From: Akanthomyces muscarius
Taxonomy: Eukaryota; Ascomycota; Sordariomycetes; Hypocreales; Cordycipitaceae
Direction: 5' to 3'
DNA length: 64,000 nt
Assembly (NCBI RefSeq): GCF_028009165.1
Contig: NW_026611618.1
Location: forward strand, 620,001 to 684,000
Positions 45,794 to 56,004 of the stretch are shown here, piece by piece (position 1 is the stretch's first letter; each line of letters begins with the position of its first letter). The position numbers and the translations under genes were made by a program. Under the pieces are notes generated by a model that saw only the letters and a program-made list of their open reading frames with translations, had not been told where the DNA came from and did no database searches.

Positions 45794-47655
45794 TATAATT
45801 AATAAGTAAATAAACTAAATAAGTAAGTAAGCTACTTTATTTAACCTTTTACCTTTTAATTTTTAATAATTTAACTATAATATAAAGAAATACTTAAAAC
45901 TAATTAAAATTCTCTTCCTTATTAGTTTTTATATTTATTATATAAGTATTTATATTATATCTTATTTAACTATATATATTATATTATTAACTATATATTT
46001 TAACTTTTATTTTATAATAACTATAAATCTAGATTTTTTTTATTTAATTATTTATAATTATTTACTTTTTTAAATCTCTTATATTTTATATAAAAAGAGA
46101 TCTTTTAGTTTATAATCTAGTTTTTTTAATTTATTAATACTTATTAAATAGTTTATTTATAATCTTAAAAGTATATATTTATATATATAAAAAAATAACT
46201 TTATATATAATAGTTATTATACTTTTTTTAAAACTATTAAATATATTAAGACTTTTAATTAAAAAGCTATTTAAGTAATTAATAATTTATTTTTTTAAAA
46301 TTAAAGACTATATAACTATTTTAATAATAATATTTAATATTTAAAAAACTTAAAACTTAACTAATTTTAAATATAAATTTAAAAGACTTAATATTATAAA
46401 TTTAAGTTTTAAAATAAAAATAACTTTTTTAAAATTAAAAATAGTAATTTTAATACTTTAAAAACTACTTTAAATATTTTTTTTAATAAAAAACTTATTA
46501 AAAGTATTAAAAAATATAAAAAAGAAGTCTTTTTTAATAATATATATAATATTAGTTTTTATAAAATCTTTAATTTATTATTTATAAGTTTTTTTAAATA
46601 AACTAAAATAACTAATATTTAAAAGTTAAAATATATAAAAAAAATATATAAGTATATAAAAAGTAATAATATTCTTTTTTTAATAAAAAAACTTAAATAT
46701 AATTAAATAATAACTTTTATAACTATTTAAAATTAAAAAATAATAATTACTTTTATTTTTATTTTTTATATATTTATTAAAATACTTAATCTAATTTATA
46801 CTAATTTTATTTATTATATAACTATTTAAATTTATATTAATATATTAATTTAAAAATAGTTATTTATTTTTATATTAAGATATAAAATAAATTTAGCTTT
46901 TAATTATAATATATAATAATACTATTAAGCTTAAAGAATTTACTATTTAAATTATAATAACTTATTTTTTATTACTAAACTATATTATTTTTTTATTTTT
47001 TTAACTTAATTAGAGCTTATAATAACTATACTTATTATAATAAAGTCTATTAAAAATCTAATCTTATTAAAGTTATAAATATTAGATTTTATAATATTAT
47101 ATTTTATAGTAATATTTTTTAAGAATATAAACTAACTATAAATAATAATAAAATCTTTATATTTAGCTCTTTAATAGTTATATCTTTATTAAAAATATAT
47201 TATAAGTTCTAATTATTATTATATAAAGTTTTTTATTTAATATATACTAATATATTATATATTATATTAAATAAGTAGTTTATTTATTATATTTTTTATA
47301 TTAATATAATAAAAAAGAAAACTTTATAAATTTAGTTAGAAAATATAATTTATTATAACTTTTTTTTTTAGATTAGTAAGTTTTTTTAAATTAATAATAT
47401 AATCTTATTATAATATTTAACTAGTATATTATACTTATATAATTAAATATAGTATATTATAAATTAAAATAGCTTATTTATAACTTAATTTAAAAATTTT
47501 TTTAATAGCTTTAAAGGTAAGAATAAGTCTTACTTCTTTTAATATATTTTCTATTTATTATTTTTAAATAATATATATACTAAAATAAAAGTTAGTAAAA
47601 TATAGTATAGTAGTTTACTTACTTATCTAACCTACTTACTTATTAACTATATTAC
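45794..47655 (+). mobile_element. ~1.86-kb inverted-repeat DNA transposon relic, copy A
   Basis: Both ends carry the same terminal motif in inverted orientation (left: taattaataagtaaataaac... aagtaagtaagcta; right: agtttacttacttatcta... cttattaactata). The whole length aligns in reverse complement with 51,566-53,430. Size, terminal inverted repeats and flanking TA would fit the pogo/Fot1 branch of Tc1/mariner, whose members are about 1.9 kb, but RIP has erased the coding frame and I could not confirm transposase motifs. Confidence 0.65.
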
Positions 47656-47954
47656 CTTATAAGTTATTAACTTAAAATAACTTATTTATATAAAAATTTA
47701 AATAAAAAATAAATAAAATATAAACTTATTTAAGATTTATTATAAATAATATATAAATATAAGTTTAAAATAATAAATATACTTTATTTTATTTAAAGCT
47801 TTATACTCTTTTAAGAATTAAATACTTTTAACTTAAATCTAAGCTAATTATAATACTAACTAGACTTTAAAAACTAAAAATAGTAAACTAATAGAAAAGA
47901 TATAAGCTAGAATAGTATTAGTATTTAGTTAGAGATACTACCCCCCTTACTCTA

Positions 47955-48138
47955 TCTCCTCCTCCTTCTCTTCCTTCTCCTTCTTCTCTTCCTTCTCCTC
48001 CTTCTCTTCCTTCTTCTCCTTCTCTTCCTTCTTCTCCTTCTCTTCCTTCTTCTCCTTCTCTTCCTTCTCCTCCTTCTCTTCCTTCTCCTCCTTCTCTTCC
48101 TTCTCCTCCTTCTCTTCCTTCTCCTCCTTCTCCTCTTT
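47955..48138 (+). repeat. Pure polypyrimidine minisatellite, 184 bp, ~18-bp unit
   Basis: An uninterrupted run of C and T with no A or G. Units such as cttctcttccttctcctc repeat about ten times with small variants (ttctcc in place of ctcctc). It is the only GC-containing island in several kilobases. Polypurine-polypyrimidine mirror repeats of this kind can form triplex (H-) DNA. Confidence 0.9.
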
Positions 48139-49459
48139 ACTCTCCTCCCTTTTTATACTTATACTAGCTTTATTCTAGGCCTAAACTATAACTAGTAGCT
48201 ATATAAATAGCTTATTACTATAATAGATCCCCTAATAGACCGTAGCTATTTTAGTAGTAATTATATTAAGTCTAGTTAAGATTTAAATAGTATTTATATT
48301 AATACTACTAAAAGTAAGAATAGTAGTCTTAGTAAGAGTAAGACTAAAAGTAATAAAGACTTAGACTAGTTATATATTAATCTTAAAAAAATACTCTTTA
48401 ATTACTTTACTATTAGTAGTTTAAGTTTAAACTATAGTTAATATAAGGTTATATTACTTTTAGTTCCTTAAAAGAGTAATTAGGTCTATACTATTTTTAA
48501 TATTAGTAGGTAACTAGTTTTAAACTATTTAAGTAATATTAACTATAATATAACTAACTTTTATAAATTAGAAATAAAAAGTAATATAAACTTATAATAG
48601 AATATATTTAAAGGTACTTTTAACTTAACTTTATATACTAAATATAAATAGTATAATAAAACTTAAACTTATTAGTATTATAATTTAATAATAAGTTTAA
48701 ATAAGACTTAACTTACCTTTTTAGAAATAATATATTATTATATTCTTTTTAGCTATATAACTAATATAAGACTTATATAAAAAATATAGATTAGTATTAG
48801 TATTAGTAATAGACTAGGAATAGTTAACTACTAACTTTATACTAAGCTTAATATAGTGTTAAACTTATTATATTATAGTTAAACTTAATAAATTATATTT
48901 TATTTTATTTCTACTTTAAAAAGTTAGTATAAAAAAGTTTTAAAATTATACTAAAAGTAAATATAAAAAGTAAAAAGAGAGAGATATATAAGAGATAGTA
49001 ACCCTAACCTCCTAACTACCTTTCTATCCCTACTATTACTATACTATTATACCTACTATAACCTTATAACACTCTTAACTTATACTAGCCTAACTAGGAT
49101 ATTACTATTAAGTAATATATTTAGTATATATAAAAATAGTATTTAAAAATATTAAAAAAAGGGGTTTATAATAACCTTACTTATATACTAAACTAAATAA
49201 GTACTAGAATAAATAGAAGTAAAGGTTTTTATTTAAGCCCTTTAGTTTTTTCTCTTTTTATTATTACTTATAAAAGTATTAAATAAGTTAAGTCTAATTA
49301 ATATAATAATAATAATAATAATAATATATTATAATTATTTAATAATAACTTATAAAAAACACTTTTATAAAAGATAATATAATTCTTATTTTATTTGTTA
49401 TTAAAAAATCACTTAAATTAAATATTTATAAAATAATAAAAAACTAAAAATACTTTATA

Positions 49460-50175
49460 TTTTAAAATCAAAATAAATAGTTACTTTTAAATTAGTATAT
49501 TAATATAAACTTAAATAACTTAATAATAAATTAAGTTAATAGAAATTAAATTAAGTATTTTAATAAATATATAAAAGATTAAAAAAATATAGTTATTATC
49601 TTTTAATTTTAAATAATTATAAAAGTTATTATTTAACTACTTTTAAGCTTTTTTACTAAAAAGAAAATATTATTACTTTTTATATACTTATTTATTTTTT
49701 TATATACTTTAACTTTTAAATATTAGTTATTTTAATTTATTTAAAAAAGCTTATAAATAATAAATTAAAAATCTTATAAGAGCTAATATTATATATATTA
49801 TTAAAAAAAGACTTTTTTTAATATTCTTTAATATTTTTAATAAATTTATTATAAAAAGGGATATTTAAAATAGTTTTTAAAATATAAAAATTACCCTTTT
49901 TAATCTTAAAAAAGTTATTTTTATTTTAAAATTTAAGTTTATAATATTAAGGTTTTTAAACTTATAATTTAAATTAATTAGATTTTAAATCTTTTAGATA
50001 CTAAGTATAGTAAATAAAGTAGTTTTATAGTTTTTAATTTTTAAAAAATAAATTACTAATTATTTAAATAGTTTTTTTAATTAAAAGTCTTAATATACTT
50101 AATAGCTTTAAAAAGAATATAATAGTTATAATATATAAGATTATATTTTTAAATATTTAAATATAAAGTTTAAAA
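49460..50175 (-). repeat. Partial copy of the 1.86-kb element family
   Basis: Follows 52,330-53,045 of copy B closely in the same orientation (shared tactaaaaagaaaatattat and agctaatattatatatatta blocks). It then breaks at about 50,175, where the LTR relic at 50,190-50,395 begins, suggesting that the LTR element inserted into it. Confidence 0.6.
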
Positions 50176-50189
50176 GTTATAAAGTATAA

Positions 50190-50395
50190 GTTAGGTGTGT
50201 AAGTTAGGTATTAGTTAGCTTAGTTTTAAGATAACTTTATTAAGACCTTAGCTAAACTCTATACTAACTCTATATAAAACCTAAACTACTATAAAACAGA
50301 AAAAGCTTACCCCCTTTTCTATTTCTTCTTCTTACTCTCTTTAAGAGAGTTAATATTAGCTATAATACCTATTTATAGCTACTTTAAAGCTAGTC
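50190..50395 (-). repeat. LTR relic, inverted partial copy of the 44,927 LTR
   Basis: The reverse complement shares the tagttaactctctta / gaagaagaaata / aggttttatatagagttagt blocks with 44,927-45,173 in order. Both ends are incomplete. Confidence 0.65.
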
Positions 50396-50860
50396 CTTAA
50401 TAATTAGTAAGGTTAATTTTAAAAAAGCTATAAACTTTTAATCTTTTTATTTTATTTTTATTAATAATATTTAAGTTACTTTTTATATGAAGTATTACTC
50501 TTATCTATTTTTAGCTATATTTTATTTATACTTTTATTATAACCTTATAGTAAGAGTAGATTTAATAGTAGGCCTTATCTTATTATATCTTTTATCTAGT
50601 AGTTTTTAATTAGGCTATTATTTAAGTATATTATTATATTTTTACTTTAAGTTATTTATTTTATACTAATAACTTTTAGTTAATTTTAATATTCTTTAGT
50701 AATTTAACTTCCTCTTTTATAAATATTATAATTATTTATAAAGTGGTCTTTTTATAAGTAATTACCTTTATATTTAAAATATCTTATAAGAAAGTCTTTA
50801 TTAATATATAGTATATTTATAATATTCTAACTACTTTATAGTTTATTTTTATTTAATATA

Positions 50861-51108
50861 TATTATAAACTAGCTTTAAGGCAGTTATAAATAGATATTA
50901 TAATTAATATTAACTCTTTTAAGAAGAGTAAGAAGAAGAAATAGGAAAGAGAGTAAGTTTTTTCTATTTTATAGTAGTTTAGGTTTTATATAGAGTTAGT
51001 ATAAAGTTTAACTAGGGTCTTAGTAAAGTTATCTTAAAACTAAGCTAGCTAATATCTAACTTATACTATTTTAATTATAATAATAGGCTAAAGCTTAGTA
51101 CCTTTATA
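50861..51108 (+). repeat. LTR relic, full-length copy of the 44,927 LTR
   Basis: Begins TATTATAAACTAGC and ends CCTTTATA, aligning over its whole length with 44,927-45,173. The first TG has become TA. No clear target duplication was found, so it may be one end of a lost element. It lies about 470 bp from the inverted copy at 50,190-50,395. Confidence 0.7.
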
Positions 51109-51565
51109 TACCACCCTTATTTACCCCCTCTTACTAACTAGTCTAAACTTCTTTTTTTATATTATTCCTAAGCTTTCTAAGCGTATAATATAGAAATATA
51201 TAGGCCTAATAGAGCTATATATTAAGGTAAGTATAATATAAGAAAATATAACTTTAATAAGGCTATTTATTACTATTAGTAGAGGGGTTAATAGGTAATA
51301 GTTAGTAACTATATAGCTATAACTAGGCCCTACCTACTCTTTTAAGTGCCTAATTAGGCCTTTATTATAAACTATTATATAATATATAGTACTATTTAGG
51401 TGCTTTAAATATAAATAAAGTAAAGTAATTATGAAAAGGTAAACTATATAGTAAAAAGACTATACCTTTTAAAGGAAATATTTATAATAATAAAGTCTTT
51501 ATTATAATACCTAATAGTATTTTTCTTTTTTCCCTTTATTAACTATTTTATTTCCTTATAGTACT

Positions 51566-53430
51566 AATATAATTAATAAATAAGCGGGCTAAATAAGTAA
51601 GTAAGCTATTATACTATATTTTACTAACTTCTATTTTAATATATATATTACTTAATAATAATAGATAAAAAATATATTAAAAGAAATAAGAATTATTTTT
51701 ACCTTTAAAGCTATTTAAAAAAATATTAAATTAAGTTATAAATAAACTACTTTAATTTATAATATATTATATTTAACTATATAAGTATAATATATTAATT
51801 AAATATTATAATAAGATTATACTATTAATTTAAAAAAACTTACTAATTTAGAAAAAAGATTTATAATAAATTATATTCTTTAATTAGATTTAAAAGCTTT
51901 CTTTTTTATTATATTAATATAAAAGATATAATAAATAAACTCTTTATTAAATATAATATATAATATATTAATATATATTAAATAAAAAACTTTATATAAT
52001 AATAATTAAAACTTATAATATATTTTTAATAATAATATAACTATTAAAAAGCTAAATATAAAGTTCTTATTATTATTTATAACTAATTTATACTTTTAAA
52101 GAATATAATTATAAAATATAATATTATAAAGTTTAATATTTATAACTTTAATAAAACTAGGTTTTTAATAGGTTTTATTATAATAAATATAATTATTATA
52201 AACTTTAATTAAGTTAAAAAAGTAAAAATAATATAATTTAGTAATAAAAAATAAATTATTATAATTTAAATAGTAAATTCTTTAAACTTAATAGTATTAT
52301 TATATATTATAATTAAAGACTAAATTTACTTTATATTTTAATATAAAAATAAATAATTACTTTTAAATTAATATATTAATATAAGTTTAAATAATTAAAT
52401 AATAAATAAAATTAGTATAAATTAAATTAAGTATTTTAATAAATATATATAAAATTAAAAAAAGGGTAATTATTATTTTTTAATCTTAAATAATTATAAA
52501 AGTTACTATTTAACTATATTTAAACTTTTTTACTAAAAAGAAAATATTATTACCTTTTATATACTTATATATTTTTTTTATATACTCTAACTTTAAAATA
52601 TTAGTTATTTTAATTTATTTAAAAAAGCTTATAAGTAATAAATTAAAGATTTTATAAAAGCTAATATTATATATATTATTAAAAAAGACTTTCTTTTTAT
52701 ATTTTTTAATACTTTTAATAAGTCTTTTATTAAAAAAGATATTTAAAATAATTTTTAAAGTATTAAAATTATCTTTTTTAATTTTAAAAAAGTTATTTTT
52801 ATTTTAAAACTTAAATTTATAATATTAAGTCTTTTAAACTTATATTTAAAATTAGTTAAGTTTTAAGTTTTTTAGATATTAAATATTACTATTAAAATAG
52901 TTTTATAGTCTTTAATTTTAAAAAAGTAAATTATTAATTACTTAAATAGCTTTTTAACTAAAAGTTTTAATATATTTAATAGTTTTAAAAAAAATATAAT
53001 AGTTATTATATATAAAGTTATATTTTTATATATTTAAATATAAAGCCTTATAGTTATAAATAAGCTAATTAATAAGTATTAATAAGTTAAAAAAATAAAG
53101 TTATAAACTAAAAGATCTTTTTTTATATAAAATATAAGAGATTTAAAAAAGTAAATAAATATAAATAGTTTAATAAAAGATAAAATATAAACTTATAGTT
53201 ATTATAAAAAAAAAGTTAAAATATATAGTTAGTAATATAATATATATAGTTAGATAAGATATAATATATATACTTATATAATAGATATAGAAACTAATAA
53301 AGAAGAGGATTTTAATTAGTTTTAAGTGTTTTTTTATATTATAGTTAAATTATTAAAGATTAAAGGGTAAAAGGCTAAATAAAGTAGCCTATTTACTTAT
53401 CTAGCCCGCTTACTTATTAACTATATTATA
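51566..53430 (-). mobile_element. ~1.86-kb inverted-repeat DNA transposon relic, copy B
   Basis: Reverse-complement partner of copy A (45,794-47,655). The terminal motif at the left reads taattaataaataagcgggctaaataagtaagtaagc (abridged) and recurs inverted at the right (about 53,390-53,430). Some CG and GC sites survive in these ends, giving the best view of the original terminal repeat: roughly AGTTAATAAGTAAGCGGGCT. Confidence 0.65.
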
Positions 53431-53805
53431 CTAAGTAATAATAATAATCTTATAAGGTGCTATTAGTAAAGAGTTTTAGTTACTAGATAATTTTTAGGTT
53501 TTTAGAATAATAGTGGAATTAGTCTACCTCCTTACTACTCTCTTATTAGTAGCTCGCCACTATATAGTAGCTTTTTTACACGTAACTCCTCTAACTGCCT
53601 ATAACTTCCTATTAACTAGCGTCCTCTATAAGTGCCCTAACAATTATATCTTTTTTAGCTCTAAAGTAATAAGTAAAAGTATTAATAGGTACTAATAGTA
53701 GTAAAAGAACGTTCCTTTATAACTTATTATATCTCTCTATATAGTAGCCTTTAGGCCTAGTTAGACACTATAAAAATCTAATATAATTAATCTTCCTATA
53801 CTCTC
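53431..53805. other. Edge of AT-rich block 2
   Basis: Transitional sequence with moderate AT content; an open frame of 60 codons at 53,513-53,695 lacks any recognised feature. It contains the expected 3' side of the adjacent HET gene. Confidence 0.4.
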
Positions 53806-54900
53806 CTAGTAGCCTGTGACGTATCCTAGTAAGGAGGGAATGACCTCGGGACTCCGCTTTTGCCAGTCCAGCCTCCAGGACGGCCGTATTGTTCCCGGTG
53901 GCGGTGTGTATGTTGAGGCAAAACATATAATAGCCAGAGACTTGTAGTGGGTGATAAATGATCGATTCAGCCGCGCATAGACTTCCTCCGGTCTCACCGA
54001 GTAGTCAACTTCCAGCAGTACTCGGTCAGTCGCGAGCCCCATCACGCCGTAGAGCCGATCCCGATCATCCAAGGCGTCCATGCAACAGAAGTAGGCGGCC
54101 AAGGCAAGAAGAGAGAATCGAAGGCTGGTGCCTGGCTCTTGGCTAGCCTTGTATAAGTCCCATGCTATTCTCCGGTTGTTGCCGTGCTTGAATGCAATAG
54201 ACTGTTTGGTGCCACTCGAGGTGCACTTGTCGGCCATACTAAGGCTCTGGCAGATGGCGACCCTGCTGATGTCGTGCATGCCGCACCAGAACGAGAGGCT
54301 CTGCGCCAGTACAAATTCCTGCATAGTCCAAATCCTGGACCACCACTTTTGTGACAGAAAATTCGTCAAAGCTTCCCAGTGGGCACGATAGTGACCATTC
54401 TCTAGCGTGGCGCGGAGGTCTGCAATGCTGAGCCTGCGTCGGCTCGTCTCGTCGAGAAGTTTGATAAAGTCTATAGCCAGCTCGCTGTCGCTCGAGGCTT
54501 CTCCCAGCCAGACAATGACGGTTTTCGCCCGGCTGACCAGTATTTCCATGTGTCCTACCTGGAAGCCCCTCTCTTTGATATTCGCCTGGTTGATGCAAAT
54601 TGAGTCTATCCACCACCATTTACCGTCATGTAGCATGCCTCTGGACTTTAGGGCTTTAAAGAACTCTTGGAGCGTGTCCAAATTTGGGAGTTTGAGTTTG
54701 TCGATGTCGATTTTGAAGTTGCTCGGAGGGCAGCCTCCATTAGGAGCCCAAGTGTACGAGAGAGAACGAAACACAGGGAGCGCTTCAAGCGAGAAAGTTT
54801 CATGAAGCGCACATATCCCGTTGTCATCTTGGACAAATTTGAATAGCCGGACCTGGTTGGGCTGAATTGGATTATAAGTATAATGAGCAGCCTCCGCCAT
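53806..54900 (-). CDS. HET-domain protein, C-terminally truncated, 364 aa
   Basis: Starts preferably at the ATG at 54,900 (MAEAAHYTYNPIQPNQVRLF), the usual opening of this family; an ATG at 54,993 adds 31 residues of hydrophobic leader that other HET proteins lack. HET core: FRSLSYTWAPNGG (about residues 44-56), WWWIDSICINQANIKERG (95-112), MEILVSRAKTVIVWLGE (118-134), then the WWSRIWTMQEFVLA block and the DRLYGVMGLA block. HET proteins trigger cell death in vegetative incompatibility. The family is normally 600-700 residues. Here the frame ends at TAG (53,806-53,808) at the edge of the AT-rich block, and the same frame stays open for about 8 further codons. A RIP-type CAG-to-TAG change is a plausible cause. 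It is divergent from the NLR at 56,005. Confidence 0.8.
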   Translation of the reverse strand: MAEAAHYTYNPIQPNQVRLFKFVQDDNGICALHETFSLEALPVFRSLSYTWAPNGGCPPSNFKIDIDKLKLPNLDTLQEFFKALKSRGMLHDGKWWWIDSICINQANIKERGFQVGHMEILVSRAKTVIVWLGEASSDSELAIDFIKLLDETSRRRLSIADLRATLENGHYRAHWEALTNFLSQKWWSRIWTMQEFVLAQSLSFWCGMHDISRVAICQSLSMADKCTSSGTKQSIAFKHGNNRRIAWDLYKASQEPGTSLRFSLLALAAYFCCMDALDDRDRLYGVMGLATDRVLLEVDYSVRPEEVYARLNRSFITHYKSLAIICFASTYTPPPGTIRPSWRLDWQKRSPEVIPSLLGYVTGY

Positions 54901-56004
54901 GTTTGTTAGCATTACTCCAACTATTAACGTGAAGATAACAAAATGTTTCATTCTTGGAAAATGATTTTTTTTCTTTTCAGTTTGAAGAAGCACCCAATCA
55001 TACCTGAATAGTGCAGCGCTGAAGTCACGGGTAGCATGGCCATTCTATCAGGATGCGGGGTGTAGAGGAACAACCATCCGGTCACTGATTGGTCATGAGC
55101 GGCAAGGCTGATATCATGGACATTTGGTAAGTAGCTGTACAATAGCTTATAGAAATAGTATATATATATATGTAGTGATTCGTATTATGCCTGACCGGCT
55201 TTTTTGTCTCTAAACGCGATAAGTATATTTTCCAGCAAAAGGCCGAGTGTACATGGTTGTCACCATCATGGTGCGACATTGAATATCTGCCACAGACACG
55301 ACTTGCAGTGCTCGGTACATGTAAACAGCAAAAATAAGCTTTGTATGATACCCTGATAAATGTAGAGAGATATCCGAGGCCTCCAAACTTTAGTTTGTCG
55401 TTTGTCAGCCAGAAGGAGTTCGTGTGATACCACTGGTGCCTGGCGCAACTAGCACGCATGGCGACGGTGGACTGGTGCATGACATGTCTGCATGTAAGCC
55501 ACAACGCGCAACTATAGTGCTATTGCTACTGATGTTTCTTATTGAGACTAGCTGAAGGAAATAAAAAGAGACAGCGTTGGTATCAAATTTAAGCTACAAT
55601 ATCGCTGGCCCCAGGAAACCTGTGCAGGATAACTCGAAGGCTGAGTCAAGCACTAACTCTTACAGCAGTGGCGTCGGCTGTGATGCAGTATTGTTTTTAC
55701 ACTGTATGTCGACACCTAGGCATACAACCTACCTCCAACATGTTCTAAATCGAACGGTGCAATGTTCATAACCAAAATGTAGATTACGCAAGCTCGATAC
55801 TACGTTCTATCCTCTTTGAACTGACACCAGTTACTATTCGCGTTGACTCTCATCTCGGGATAGTTGCCTCGTTCTAGCGTCGCCTCTTCCACCAGCCCCG
55901 CTGCATGGCCGCCCAGGAGTCAGCCTCGCCAAAGCCACAATATTGAGGACTTTGTCTATTTCATTCTTGGCCCTCACATCGTGGAAAACTCGCAACCTGT
56001 GGCA
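54901..56004. other. Divergent intergenic region, HET / NLR
   Basis: About 1.1 kb holding the promoters of two divergently transcribed genes. Small frames on both strands show no domain. A TA microsatellite lies near 55,157-55,171. No gene is supported. Confidence 0.45.

Larger units (their letters stand above)
42850..53800. repeat. AT-rich RIP-like block 2, no intact genes
   Basis: About 11 kb of extremely AT-rich DNA; long stretches (for example 45,800-47,600 and 51,550-53,400) are almost free of CA, TG and GC dinucleotides. It contains at least two long copies and several fragments of one inverted-repeat transposon, two solo LTRs with target duplications (43,575-43,974 and 44,927-45,173), two further LTR relics (50,190-50,395 and 50,861-51,108) and a polypyrimidine minisatellite. 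No credible coding frame survives. Confidence 0.8.

Noticed and set aside
47940..48150. CRISPR-like array considered for the regular pyrimidine repeat
   Set aside because: There are no spacers; units are contiguous variants of a simple minisatellite in a eukaryotic genome.
45794..53430. One giant 7.6-kb foldback element
   Set aside because: Each arm has its own pair of inverted ends and other elements lie between, so two separate insertions explain it better.
53513..53695. 60-codon open frame at the edge of block 2
   Set aside because: No domain and no usable context; probably chance.
55082..55504. 140-codon minus-strand open frame between the HET and NLR genes
   Set aside because: No recognisable domain, low-complexity stretches, and it lies in the divergent promoter region.
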